This document shows, piece after piece, positions 26,061-35,417 of a stretch of DNA of 64,000 bases (position 1 is the first letter of the stretch; the number at the start of each line of letters is the position of its first letter). A model generated the notes under the pieces. That model made no database searches, had not been told where the DNA came from, and saw nothing but the letters and a program-made list of their open reading frames with translations. The stretch is from contig CAYJAB010000004.1 in assembly GCA_964368305.1 (NCBI GenBank), positions 1 to 64,000 of the forward strand, read 5' to 3'. Position numbers and translations under genes: made by a program. Origin of the DNA: CAYJAB01 sp964368305. GTDB taxonomy: Bacteria > Bacillota_I > Bacilli_A > Erysipelotrichales > Erysipelotrichaceae.

Positions 26061-26992
26061 TGAATACTCATGTTGTAACGTTACAAGGGTGTACTACATT
26101 AAAAGAAGAGTTTGCTGCGTGTATAGGTTATTTTGACGGAATTCATATGGGACATATGGAGTTATTAGATCAAACCATTAAGTATGCAACTCAAAATAAT
26201 ATTAAAAGTGCATTGATTACTTTTTATCCAGATCCAAAAGAGATTATTCATAAACTTGATGGAATTAGACATTTAACTACATTAGAAGATCGAAAAAAAA
26301 TTGCACAAAAAAGAGGAATTGATGAGTTTATTGTTCTAGATTTTACAATGACAATGGCAAATGCCTCAGTGGATGATTTTATTTCTATGTTGAATCATTT
26401 ACCGTTAAAAGCACTGATTTGTGGATTTGATTTTAAGTTTGCGAAAAAAGGTTTAGGTAGTGTTACTTCATTTACAAAAGACACTTCAAATTTTGAAGTG
26501 ATTGTTGTGAATGAAGTTCTATTTAATAATGAAAAAATTAGTTCTTCGAGCATTGTGAAGTTGATTGAAGAAGGAAATATTATACAAGCAAATATAATGT
26601 TGGGTTATCCATACTCAATCAAAGGTATTGTGGTACATGGTAAGAAAAAGGGGAGAACAATTGGATTTCCTACATGTAATATTGGATTTACTGATGAATA
26701 CATCATTCCTAAAAAGGGAGTGTATGTAGGGGAAATTACTGTTAAAGGAAAAAAATATTCAGCGATGATTAATGTTGGAATGAATCCTACATTTAATTTA
26801 AATCATACAGTATCAATTGAAGCGCATATTTTGGATTTCAATGAATTTATATATCTTGAAAAAGTGAGTGTTTGTTTTTATGATAGAATTAGAGAAGAAA
26901 AGAAATTTGACTCAATTGATAGCTTAAAATCACAGTTAAAAAGTGATGTAGAAACAACAAAAAATTACTTTTTAGATAAAGTCACTATCTAA
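26060..26992 (+). CDS. ribF: bifunctional riboflavin kinase/FAD synthetase
   Basis: Converts riboflavin to FMN and then FAD in the cytoplasm. The N-terminal adenylyltransferase domain shows GYFDGIHMGHMEL near residue 22 and the ISSSSIVKLIEEGNI segment near 160. The C-terminal kinase domain has KKKGRTIGFPTCNI, GVYVGEITV and MINVGMNPTF. I start it at the ATG 26060, which overlaps the truB stop as TAATG; the frame upstream from 26054 only adds two residues from within truB. Riboflavin itself may enter by RibU (59582-60136). Confidence 0.95.
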   Translation: MNTHVVTLQGCTTLKEEFAACIGYFDGIHMGHMELLDQTIKYATQNNIKSALITFYPDPKEIIHKLDGIRHLTTLEDRKKIAQKRGIDEFIVLDFTMTMANASVDDFISMLNHLPLKALICGFDFKFAKKGLGSVTSFTKDTSNFEVIVVNEVLFNNEKISSSSIVKLIEEGNIIQANIMLGYPYSIKGIVVHGKKKGRTIGFPTCNIGFTDEYIIPKKGVYVGEITVKGKKYSAMINVGMNPTFNLNHTVSIEAHILDFNEFIYLEKVSVCFYDRIREEKKFDSIDSLKSQLKSDVETTKNYFLDKVTI

Positions 26993-27030
26993 ATCATAAA
27001 TAATTTGTTATAATAGACTGGGTGATAAAA

Positions 27031-27360
27031 ATGGCAAATGAATATATTGTAATAAAAGAAAAGTGTGAAGAATTCGGACATATCGCTTTAACAAAAGGTG
27101 TGTTTGACACAATTGTCTGCTTAACAGTGGATGAAGATGAAAAAGTAGTTTTGTGTGACAATAAAGCATTTACTAAACCAAGTATTTCAAAAATCACAAA
27201 AAATGAGCTAAATATATCTGTTGACATTAAAGTTAAATTTGGTGCAAATGTAAATGAAGTTTGTGAAAAACTACAAGATAAAATTCATCAAACAATTTTC
27301 CAAATGACTGAATTAAATTGTCGTTCGGTTAATATCCGCGTTACTGGATTTGTTTTTTAA
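27031..27360 (+). CDS. Asp23/YqhY family protein
   Basis: A 109-residue protein of the Asp23/Gls24 (YqhY) family. N-terminal NEYIVIKEKCEEFGHIALTKGVFDTIV and the C-terminal VNEVCEKLQDKIHQTIFQMTELNCRSVNIRVTG are characteristic. In B. subtilis yqhY lies near accBC and before nusB and is linked to acetyl-CoA carboxylase homeostasis; the acc genes are not adjacent here. GGTGATAAAA precedes ATG 27031, so I prefer it to the GTG at 27022. TATAAT is at 27009-27014, and the gene has its own terminator. Confidence 0.85.
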   Translation: MANEYIVIKEKCEEFGHIALTKGVFDTIVCLTVDEDEKVVLCDNKAFTKPSISKITKNELNISVDIKVKFGANVNEVCEKLQDKIHQTIFQMTELNCRSVNIRVTGFVF

Positions 27361-27383
27361 ACACCTTTATTGGTGTTTTATTT
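27359..27383 (+). terminator. terminator after the Asp23-family gene
   Basis: AAACACC and GGTGTTT form a 7-bp stem with a 6-nt loop followed by TATTTTG, a moderate T tract. Confidence 0.7.
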
Positions 27384-27426
27384 TGTTAATAAAAGTGTGT
27401 AATTATATATGAGATGGAGGTAAAAT

Positions 27427-27804
27427 ATGAATCGCCATAAACAAAGAGAACAAGCAATGTTTTGTTTATATCAACATTTATTATTAAATAAAGATATCAA
27501 CATTATATTAGAAGAGATGATAGAAAATGAAGAAATAAGAGATGGTTATTTTATGCAATCATTGACTGTCAATGCTGTTAAAAATAAAGTATTTATTATT
27601 GAAGAGATCCAAAAGAGATTAACTGATTGGGAATTTGATCGTCTAGGATATATTGAGCAAAGTATTTTATTACTTGCTGGATGTGAACTTTACTCTGAAA
27701 ATGATGAAAAAGCTGTTGTTATCGATGAAGCAATTAAATTGGCTAAATTTTATTGTGATGATGACACATACAAATTGATAAATGGTGTATTAGATAGACT
27801 ATGA
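27427..27804 (+). CDS. nusB: transcription antitermination factor NusB
   Basis: A 125-residue all-helical RNA-binding protein that acts with NusE in rRNA antitermination. It starts NRHKQREQAMFCLYQ (family: R..AR..A...LYQ) and ends VIDEAIKLAKFYCDDDTYKLINGVLDRL, the conserved C-terminal helix pattern. GGAGGT precedes the ATG. Its TGA stop overlaps the xseA ATG (ATGA). Head of the nusB-xseA-xseB-ispA-dxs-tlyA-recN operon. Confidence 0.94.
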   Translation: MNRHKQREQAMFCLYQHLLLNKDINIILEEMIENEEIRDGYFMQSLTVNAVKNKVFIIEEIQKRLTDWEFDRLGYIEQSILLLAGCELYSENDEKAVVIDEAIKLAKFYCDDDTYKLINGVLDRL

Positions 27805-29129
27805 TAAATGAATCATGGTCTGTTACTACTGTTGTCCGCTATCTGAAAAATAAACTGGATAATGATTCTCTTATTCAGTCTATTCTTGTTAAGGGAGAAG
27901 TCTCTAATTTTACAAGACATACGAGTGGGCATTTTTATTTTACTTTGAAGGATCAAACAAGTCGAATATCATGTGTTATGTTTAGAAGTAATACATCAAA
28001 TGCGCCTTATGATATAAAAAATGGAATGCAACTTGTTGTAAATGGTTCTATAAGTATGTTTGAAGCAACAGGGGCGGTGCAATTGTATGCAAGAAGCATT
28101 GTACAAGATGGAATTGGAGATTTATATCAAAGACTTGAATTTTTAAAAAATAAACTATTAAATGAAGGTTATTTCGATGAAAAACATAAAAAAACAATAC
28201 CAAGGTATATATCAAAGATTGCACTTGTTACAGGAAATGAAACTGCAGCTAGAAAAGATGTACTAACTACTATTAAAAGAAGGTGGCCTCTTATTGAAAT
28301 AGATGAATTTCCATGTCTTGTTCAAGGAACAAATGCATATTTAGAGATATCCGATGCTTTATTAAAAGCAGATAATTCTAATGCAGATGTTATATTATTA
28401 GTTAGAGGTGGCGGTTCTATTGAAGATTTATGGTCATTTAATGAAGAATTGGTAGTTAAAACTATATTTAAACTTCATACACCGATTATTTCTGGGATTG
28501 GACATGAAATAGACACTACACTTGCTGATCTTGTATCTGATCGTCGTGCTGCAACACCAACTGCTGCTGCTGAACTTGCATCAGTTGATAGACTTAGTGT
28601 TCAAAAAGAATTATTTTTATTAAAAAATAGGATGTTATATAATATAAAAGTCCTACTTGAAGGGAAAAGACATTTTATAAATAATTATCAAAATAATAAG
28701 TATTTTAAAGAACCTACGCTTTACATTAGTGAAAAACAAATGATTCTTGATTTATATAAGTCAAACTTATTGAAGTATACTAATATTGTAAGCGATAAAA
28801 GAGTAGAGCTTTCTTTAAGTGCTCATCATATTACAAGACTTGCAAAACAGTTTTCATTACACAAAAGTAATCATTTACTTTCTGTTTCAAAATTATTACA
28901 ACATAAAATTGAAATAATGCTTGCTTTAAGAAAGCAAAGTGTGTTGAAAAACATTGATTTACTGCAAGCTTATTCCCCATTAAATGTCATAAAAAGGGGA
29001 TATTCTGTTACATATAAAGATGACAAAGTTGTTAATAGTATAGATTTATTGAATAAAGATGATCAAATTATTACAAAATTAAAAGATGGTAATATTACAT
29101 CAATTATAATGAAAAAGGAGAAAATATGA
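27801..29129 (+). CDS. xseA: exodeoxyribonuclease VII large subunit
   Basis: A 442-residue catalytic subunit of ExoVII. It has an N-terminal OB-fold (VKGEVSNFTRHTSGHFYFTLKD), a central catalytic domain with LVTGNETAARKDVLTTIKRRWP, VRGGGSIEDLWSFNEE and GIGHEIDTTLADLVSDRRAATPTAAAEL, and a long helical C-terminus. Starts inside the nusB stop and ends in an ATGA overlap with xseB, so the subunits are translationally coupled. Confidence 0.96.
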   Translation: MINESWSVTTVVRYLKNKLDNDSLIQSILVKGEVSNFTRHTSGHFYFTLKDQTSRISCVMFRSNTSNAPYDIKNGMQLVVNGSISMFEATGAVQLYARSIVQDGIGDLYQRLEFLKNKLLNEGYFDEKHKKTIPRYISKIALVTGNETAARKDVLTTIKRRWPLIEIDEFPCLVQGTNAYLEISDALLKADNSNADVILLVRGGGSIEDLWSFNEELVVKTIFKLHTPIISGIGHEIDTTLADLVSDRRAATPTAAAELASVDRLSVQKELFLLKNRMLYNIKVLLEGKRHFINNYQNNKYFKEPTLYISEKQMILDLYKSNLLKYTNIVSDKRVELSLSAHHITRLAKQFSLHKSNHLLSVSKLLQHKIEIMLALRKQSVLKNIDLLQAYSPLNVIKRGYSVTYKDDKVVNSIDLLNKDDQIITKLKDGNITSIIMKKEKI

Positions 29130-29332
29130 GTAAAATAAATTTTGAGGAATCGATGGAACGTATTAATGAAATCGTAACTAAATTGGAAAAAAATGAAGTG
29201 ACTTTAGATGAATCTATTTCATTATTTGAAGAAGGTTTAAAACTAATTCAAACATGTGATGGTGTTTTAAAAGGATTTGAAGAAAAAGTAGATACTTTAA
29301 TGGAAGAGTATAAGGCAAATGATTCAAACTAA
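29126..29332 (+). CDS. xseB: exodeoxyribonuclease VII small subunit
   Basis: A 68-residue helical protein. NFEESMERINEIVTKLEKNE and LDESISLFEEGLKLIQTCD are the family's heptad-like signature. Overlaps xseA by 4 nt and ispA by 14 nt. AAAAGGAGAAA precedes its start. Confidence 0.94.
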   Translation: MSKINFEESMERINEIVTKLEKNEVTLDESISLFEEGLKLIQTCDGVLKGFEEKVDTLMEEYKANDSN

Positions 29333-30167
29333 TCAATTTGATGAGATATTGTTTTCTTATTTTGATACAAATTCATCATCTGAAACTGAAAAAGCAATGC
29401 TATATGCATTACAAACTGGTGGAAAAAGAATTAGACCGTTACTACTATTGACTGTTTTAGATTCATATCAGAAAAATATTAATATAGGCTATTCAACTGC
29501 GTGTGCCATTGAAATGATTCATACATATAGCTTAATTCATGATGATTTGCCTGCTATGGATAATGATGATTATCGTCGTGGAAAATTAACATGCCATAAA
29601 CAATTTAATGAAGCAATCGCAATACTTGCAGGAGATGGACTCCTTACACGCGCATTTCAAATTGTTTCAGATGATACATTATTAACAAGTGATCAAAAAG
29701 TTAGAGTTATTTCTTATTTATCACGCTATGCGGGATACAAAGGAATGATTTTAGGGCAAGAATTCGACATGATAAGCGAAAATCAAGATGTTTCGGTTGA
29801 ATTTTTAAAACAGATTCATCATCATAAAACTGGTCATTTAATTGCAATTCCATTAATAACGGCTGCGATTATTGCAAACAAAGAAGAAGATATTGAATCT
29901 TTGAAATTACTAGGGTTTACAATTGGCCTTGCTTTTCAAATTCAAGATGATATTTTTGATGTAACAAAAAATTTAAAGAATGAAAATCTTGAAAGTAGTG
30001 ATTTAAAAAATAATAAAGCAACATATGTCTCATTGCTTGGGCTTGAAAATGCACAAGAAACACTTAAAAAGACCTTTGCATTATGTTATTATTTAATAGA
30101 CAAATTAAGTTTAAATAAAGAACAATTAATTGAACTTGTAAATAAGATTGAGAATAGAACTCATTAG
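29319..30167 (+). CDS. ispA: polyprenyl (farnesyl/geranylgeranyl) diphosphate synthase
   Basis: A 282-residue isoprenyl chain-elongation enzyme. GGKRIRPLL (IPP binding) precedes the first aspartate-rich motif HDDLPAMDNDD near residue 70; the second is QDDIFD near 205. Also conserved are GQEFDM and KTGHLI. Chain length cannot be read with certainty, but the aromatic-poor position before the first motif and the gene context fit a C15/C20 product. It acts after Dxs and IspG of the same window. Confidence 0.92.
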   Translation: MIQTNQFDEILFSYFDTNSSSETEKAMLYALQTGGKRIRPLLLLTVLDSYQKNINIGYSTACAIEMIHTYSLIHDDLPAMDNDDYRRGKLTCHKQFNEAIAILAGDGLLTRAFQIVSDDTLLTSDQKVRVISYLSRYAGYKGMILGQEFDMISENQDVSVEFLKQIHHHKTGHLIAIPLITAAIIANKEEDIESLKLLGFTIGLAFQIQDDIFDVTKNLKNENLESSDLKNNKATYVSLLGLENAQETLKKTFALCYYLIDKLSLNKEQLIELVNKIENRTH

Positions 30168-30176
30168 GAGGTAAAA

Positions 30177-32042
30177 ATGGATATTACTAAGATTGAAGAT
30201 CCTAAATTTTTAAAATCATTAAATACTGCTGAAATGAATGCACTTGCTGAAGATATCAGACGTTTTTTAATTACAAATGTAAGTAAAACAGGAGGGCATT
30301 TATCTAGTAATTTGGGTGTTGTTGAATTAACAATGGCATTACATTATGTTTTTGATTCACCAAAGGATAAAATATTTTTTGATGTAGGTCACCAAAGTTA
30401 TATTCATAAAATTCTAACTGGACGTGCACCACGTTTTCATACATTAAGACAATGGGATGGAATTTCTGGTTTTCAAAAACGCAGTGAAAGCGTGCATGAT
30501 GTATGGGAAGCAGGCCATTCCTCAACTTCTTTATCTGCTGCACTTGGTATGGCAGTGACACGTGATTTAAATAATGAATCTTATCATGTTGTTCCTGTTA
30601 TTGGGGATGGTGCACTTGCAAGTGGAATGTCACTTGAAGCACTCAATCAAATTGGAGGATTAAAGAAGAATATGATTATTGTTTTTAATGATAATAATAT
30701 GTCTATATCACAAAATGTAGGGGCTATTTCAAATGGTCTTGGAAAATTAAGATCTAGTAAACCTTATAATTTGATTAAGCATGATACTAAAGAACTACTA
30801 TCTTCTACACATGTAGGTAAAAGTGTGCTAGGAGGATTAAGATCTGTTAAAGACATGATTAAGAAAAGCGTAGTTGATCCATCTATTTTTACAGAATTTA
30901 ATTTAGAATATTATGGTCCAGTGGATGGACATGATATTAAGCAACTTATAAATGTATTTGAAGCTGCGAAGTCACACGATGGACCTATTGTAGTCCATGT
31001 TCTAACTAAAAAAGGAAAAGGTTATAAATACTGTGAAAACGATTATGAAGGGTATTGGCATGGAGTAGGATCATTTGATCCTGAAACTGGTCATTCATTA
31101 AGTGAGACACCAGGTGGCCACTTAAGTTGGTCACAAATTATGTCAGAATCACTTATTAAACAAGCAATGTCTAATAAAGATGTTGTTGCGATTACACCTG
31201 CAATGATTACAGGAAGCAAACTTGAACGTTTCTTTAACCAATTTCCAGAGCGTTCTTTTGACTGCGGAATTGCTGAAGAGCATGCAATGACATTCGCTGC
31301 ATCTCTTGCGGTAAATGGTAAAAAGCCATTTATTTCAGTCTATTCTTCATTTATACAAAGAGCATATGATCAAATTAACCATGATATCGCAAGAATGGAT
31401 GCACCTGTTGTAATTGGTATAGACCGTGCTGGTCTTGTAGGAGAAGATGGAGACACACATCATGGGGTGTTTGATGTAGGTATTTTAATGCCACTTCCTA
31501 ATATTATTATTTCTCAACCGAAAGATTCTATCGAAGCGGAGTCTTTACTGCATACGGCATTTAATACAAATCATCCTTTTGTGATTAGATATCCAAGAGG
31601 AAGTGCTCCTTATTTTGACAATAATAAAAACGAATTAATAAAAATTGGAACTTGGACGAAAGAATATGAAGCAGAGAATAGTAAACTTGTTGTACTTGCT
31701 TACGGACCTGATGTAAATAGAATTACACAAAAAGCAATTATCAATGAACTTCCTATTACAGTCATTAATGCAAGATTTTTTAAACCATTAGATAATGTTA
31801 TGTTGAATGAAATTTCTAACTCTAATTTACCTATTATTTGTTATGAAACAGATATGTTAAAAGGAGGATTATCAAGTAGTATTTTAGAATATTATAATGA
31901 TACAAAGCAAAATGTTAATTTAATTCGAATTGGAATTGACGATGTATTTGTAACGCATGGTTCTGTTTCAAATTTAAGGAAGTCACAACATATCGATATT
32001 AATTCCTTATTTGAAAAAATCTTATCGATTGTTGAGGCATAA
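30177..32042 (+). CDS. dxs: 1-deoxy-D-xylulose-5-phosphate synthase
   Basis: First enzyme of the MEP pathway, condensing pyruvate and glyceraldehyde 3-phosphate. Its 621 residues include SKTGGHLSSNLGVVELTMAL, the thiamine-diphosphate motif GDGALASGMSLEALN... NDNNMSIS, the active-site IAEEHAMTFAAS near residue 370 and the C-terminal transketolase domain. GGAGGT precedes the start. It ends with TAATGG, sharing one base with tlyA. Confidence 0.96.
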   Translation: MDITKIEDPKFLKSLNTAEMNALAEDIRRFLITNVSKTGGHLSSNLGVVELTMALHYVFDSPKDKIFFDVGHQSYIHKILTGRAPRFHTLRQWDGISGFQKRSESVHDVWEAGHSSTSLSAALGMAVTRDLNNESYHVVPVIGDGALASGMSLEALNQIGGLKKNMIIVFNDNNMSISQNVGAISNGLGKLRSSKPYNLIKHDTKELLSSTHVGKSVLGGLRSVKDMIKKSVVDPSIFTEFNLEYYGPVDGHDIKQLINVFEAAKSHDGPIVVHVLTKKGKGYKYCENDYEGYWHGVGSFDPETGHSLSETPGGHLSWSQIMSESLIKQAMSNKDVVAITPAMITGSKLERFFNQFPERSFDCGIAEEHAMTFAASLAVNGKKPFISVYSSFIQRAYDQINHDIARMDAPVVIGIDRAGLVGEDGDTHHGVFDVGILMPLPNIIISQPKDSIEAESLLHTAFNTNHPFVIRYPRGSAPYFDNNKNELIKIGTWTKEYEAENSKLVVLAYGPDVNRITQKAIINELPITVINARFFKPLDNVMLNEISNSNLPIICYETDMLKGGLSSSILEYYNDTKQNVNLIRIGIDDVFVTHGSVSNLRKSQHIDINSLFEKILSIVEA

Positions 32043-32806
32043 TGGTACGATTAGATTTATATCTTGCAAAACAAGAAAATATTTCTCGTCAAAAAGTACA
32101 AGATTATATTCAAGACGGATGTGTTTTTGTTAATAATAAAGTAATTAAAAAAAGCAGTTTTCAAGTGAAAGAGGAAGATGCTGTAGAGTTGTTGATTCCA
32201 GATATTCACTATGTAGCAAGATCTGGGTTTAAACTTCATGAGGCACTGTCAGCTTTTAATATTGACTTAAGTAATAGAATTATTATTGATATTGGATCAA
32301 GCACTGGAGGGTTTAGTGAATGTTGTCTAAATCATGGTGCTAAGAAAGTGTATGCGGTTGATGTTGGAACAGATCAGTTGCATCATTCATTACGTACTAT
32401 TCCAAATTTAGTTTCAATGGAAAACACCAATGCAAGAAATTTAAAAATAACAGATTTTAATGAAAAAATTGACTTTGTATGTATGGATGTTTCATTTATA
32501 TCATGTAAATTTTTGATTCCTATTATTTCAATGCTTTTAGATGATACTGGAGAATGTGTTATTCTAATAAAACCACAATTTGAAGTAGGGAAAAAGTATA
32601 TTGGTAAAAATGGAATTGTAAAAGATAAAAAAGCAAAAAGAGTTATTTTACAAGAAATTGTGGATGAAGCAATCATTCATAAATTAAACCCAATAGGATT
32701 AATAGAATGTGCAACTGTTGGAAGAGATGGAAACCAAGAATATTTGTTGCATTTAAGTAAGACGAGTTTAAAAAGAATATTTGATTATAAAAAAATTGTA
32801 ACTTAG
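32042..32806 (+). CDS. tlyA: TlyA family rRNA methyltransferase / hemolysin-like RNA-binding protein
   Basis: A 254-residue protein with an N-terminal S4 RNA-binding domain (about 1-60, VRLDLYLAKQENISRQKVQDYI) and an FtsJ-like methyltransferase domain with SAM-binding DIGSSTGGFSE near residue 82, AVDVGTDQLH and ILIKPQFEVG. In mycobacteria TlyA methylates 16S and 23S rRNA at the 2'-O position; the role in Bacillota (YqxC) is not well tested. It lies in the operon directly before recN. The arginine repressor gene (ahrC) found between them in B. subtilis is missing. Confidence 0.9.
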   Translation: MVRLDLYLAKQENISRQKVQDYIQDGCVFVNNKVIKKSSFQVKEEDAVELLIPDIHYVARSGFKLHEALSAFNIDLSNRIIIDIGSSTGGFSECCLNHGAKKVYAVDVGTDQLHHSLRTIPNLVSMENTNARNLKITDFNEKIDFVCMDVSFISCKFLIPIISMLLDDTGECVILIKPQFEVGKKYIGKNGIVKDKKAKRVILQEIVDEAIIHKLNPIGLIECATVGRDGNQEYLLHLSKTSLKRIFDYKKIVT

Positions 32807-32819
32807 AGAGGGGATTGTT

Positions 32820-34454
32820 ATGTTAAAACATTTATATATTCAAAACTACATCATAATTGAAAAATTAAATATTGATTTTGAAAGTGGAATGAGTGTTTTT
32901 ACAGGAGAAACTGGAGCTGGAAAGTCTATCATCATCGATGCACTAGGACTTTTGTGTGGTGATAAAGGATCCCCTAAAATTATACAAACAGGCGCTGATA
33001 AAGCGTATGTCGAGGCTGTGTTTGAAATTTCTAACCCTAAATCTTTAAAACGATTGCAAGAAGCTGAATTCGAAGATGAAAATGAATATATTTTTAGTCG
33101 TACATTCACATTAGATGGGAAAAGTACAACAAAAATTAATCATCGCACTGTAACATATAGTTTCATGAAGGAAGTATTAAGTTTTGAACTGGATATTCAT
33201 TCTCAGCATGATACACAATACTTATTGAATAGTAAAAGTCATATATCATTGTTAGATGCTTTTATTAACAATGAGGTGTTATTTAATAAAATGAAAGCAG
33301 ATTATAAAGTATACGCTGAATTAAATAAAAATTTTAGTGAAAAAAGTAATACCGATTTCAATGCTGAAGATGAAGAATATATTCGTTTTCAAATTGATGA
33401 AATCACAGATGCTGATTTAAAAGAAAATGAGGATATTGAATTAGAAGAAAGACAAAAAGAACTTTCATTATTTACTAAAATTAATGAAACGATGACTCAG
33501 GTATTAGAAAATATGTCTGAGGTTGATGAAAAATACTACAGTTCAATAAAACAATTGGATAGTTTATCTTCTATTAATGAGTTAAATGATATTCATGTTA
33601 GTTTAAAAGAAAAATATTATGAAACACAAGATCTTGTATCTTCATTGCATAGATACACTGAAAATTTAGAATTTGATGAAGATCAGTACCATGCGATTCA
33701 AGAAAGATTATTTTTAATTAGTAAACTAAAAAGAAAATATGGACATTCAATTGAAGCTATTTTATCAAAGAAAGACGAGCTTGTTCAAAGGCTTGAAATG
33801 ATTGAAAACAGACAATTGTACCTAGAAAAAATGGAAAAAGAAGTTTTCATTGCAAAAGAAAATGCAATGAAAACAGCAAAAGAAATAAATCGTTTAAGAG
33901 AGAAATATTCTAAAGTTCTTGTAAAAGAAGTGAGTGATAACTTGACTGATTTAATGTTGCCACACGCTTTATTTTCAATTGAAATTAAAGATACTAATTT
34001 ATCATCTTTTGGTTGCGATTCAGTTGAATTCTATATTTCAACAAACAAAGGTGAATCTCTTAAACCACTTGCAAGCACAGCGAGTGGTGGTGAATTATCT
34101 CGTTTTATGCTTGGAATAAAAGTTGTATTTAGTTTATTGCAAGGTATTTCTACTATTATTTTTGATGAAGTTGATTCAGGTGTTTCTGGTGTTGTTGCTT
34201 CTGCAATAGGTAAGAAAATGAAGCATTTAAGCACTTCACTGCAAGTATTATCGATCACACATATTGCGCAAGTAGCTGCATGCGCTGATAAACATTATTT
34301 TGTATATAAAGATCAATCTAGTGACAAAACAATTACTAGTATTAAATTAATTGACTCTGATGATAGAATCAAGGAATTAGCAATGATTTCAAGTGGTAGT
34401 AATTCAGAAAGTGCACTGATTGCAGCTAAAGAACTATTTGATTCACATCAATAA
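32820..34454 (+). CDS. recN: DNA repair protein RecN
   Basis: A 544-residue SMC-like ATPase that acts early in double-strand break repair. Walker A is GETGAGKSIIIDALG near residues 29-43. A long coiled-coil region with DIHSQHD and the RFQIDEI segment lies in the middle, and the C-terminal half carries the ABC signature ASGGELSRFMLGI and Walker B IIFDEVDSGVSG, followed by ITHIAQVAACAD. AGAGGGGA precedes the start. Last gene of the nusB operon. Confidence 0.96.
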   Translation: MLKHLYIQNYIIIEKLNIDFESGMSVFTGETGAGKSIIIDALGLLCGDKGSPKIIQTGADKAYVEAVFEISNPKSLKRLQEAEFEDENEYIFSRTFTLDGKSTTKINHRTVTYSFMKEVLSFELDIHSQHDTQYLLNSKSHISLLDAFINNEVLFNKMKADYKVYAELNKNFSEKSNTDFNAEDEEYIRFQIDEITDADLKENEDIELEERQKELSLFTKINETMTQVLENMSEVDEKYYSSIKQLDSLSSINELNDIHVSLKEKYYETQDLVSSLHRYTENLEFDEDQYHAIQERLFLISKLKRKYGHSIEAILSKKDELVQRLEMIENRQLYLEKMEKEVFIAKENAMKTAKEINRLREKYSKVLVKEVSDNLTDLMLPHALFSIEIKDTNLSSFGCDSVEFYISTNKGESLKPLASTASGGELSRFMLGIKVVFSLLQGISTIIFDEVDSGVSGVVASAIGKKMKHLSTSLQVLSITHIAQVAACADKHYFVYKDQSSDKTITSIKLIDSDDRIKELAMISSGSNSESALIAAKELFDSHQ

Positions 34455-34469
34455 ATTTAAAAGAAACAT

Positions 34470-34511
34470 AAAAAAACAAGAATTTATATAAATTAAATCC
34501 TTGTTTTTTTT
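34470..34511 (+). terminator. terminator after recN
   Basis: AAAAAACAAG and CTTGTTTTTT enclose an inner AATTTATATAAATT palindrome. The structure ends in a T run and closes the long nusB-recN operon. Confidence 0.8.
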
Positions 34512-34605
34512 ATTTAATTTATATGAAAATAACACATTAATCATTCAAATCATTAGATATATTAACATAAACATTGTATACTGTAACTAATTATGGAGGA
34601 TACAT

Positions 34606-35361
34606 ATGAAAACAGCGATTGTTTATTTTAGTGGAACAGGTAACAGCTATAACGTAGCGTTAAGTTTATCAAGCAAAATTGAGTCGGATTTGTATTATTT
34701 ACCCAATACGCATATTAATAAACTAGAAGCATATGATCGTATTATTTTAATATCATCTATGTACAGTTTTGGTGTACCTTTATTTGTGGAAGAATATATA
34801 AAGAAAATGGCAATTTTAGATACAAGACAACATTATATAGTTTTAACTTATGCAGGTTTTTCTGCAAATGCAAAAGAGCATTTGCAAAATTTATATTTGT
34901 CATATGGAATTGATATTTATAATATTTTTGAAATAAGAATGCCTTTAAACTTTACGATTGCGTTTACAATGCCTGAGTTTATGGTCAATATGATTTTAAA
35001 ACAATCGACAAGTAAAATTGATAAGATTGCATCTGCTATTTTAATGAGTAAAAAAAGAAAATTTAAAGCAAATATATTTAAAAATTTAGATATCGTTCAC
35101 AATAATAATGACGCCAAATTAAAACTTATGGCAAAAAATTACATAGTTTTGGATACATGTACTGGATGTCAGCTTTGTAAAAATATTTGTCCTACAAAAA
35201 ATATAGAGATTTATGACAATAAACCTGTATTTAATGATCATTGCTGTGCCTGTCTTGCATGTTTTCAAAGATGTCCTGTAAAGGCAATTAATTATGGTGA
35301 AAAAACAATTGGTAAAAAAAGATATATTAATCCAAATGTTGATTTAAATAATATGAAATAA
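34606..35361 (+). CDS. EFR1-type flavodoxin/ferredoxin fusion protein
   Basis: A 251-residue cytosolic redox protein. The N-terminal flavodoxin-like domain has the FMN phosphate loop FSGTGNSYNVA (residues 9-19). The C-terminus holds two 4Fe-4S motifs: CTGCQLCKNICP and CCACLACFQRCP, each Cx2Cx2Cx3C followed by Pro. Such proteins pass electrons between iron-sulfur centres and flavins, but the partner is unknown. It is monocistronic, with GGAGGAT before the ATG and TATACT shortly upstream. No neighbour suggests a pathway. Confidence 0.85.
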   Translation: MKTAIVYFSGTGNSYNVALSLSSKIESDLYYLPNTHINKLEAYDRIILISSMYSFGVPLFVEEYIKKMAILDTRQHYIVLTYAGFSANAKEHLQNLYLSYGIDIYNIFEIRMPLNFTIAFTMPEFMVNMILKQSTSKIDKIASAILMSKKRKFKANIFKNLDIVHNNNDAKLKLMAKNYIVLDTCTGCQLCKNICPTKNIEIYDNKPVFNDHCCACLACFQRCPVKAINYGEKTIGKKRYINPNVDLNNMK

Positions 35362-35417
35362 GAGGGGAATATCCTTTTTAAAATCTATTATTTTGGTATA
35401 ATATAGTAGGTGATTAA

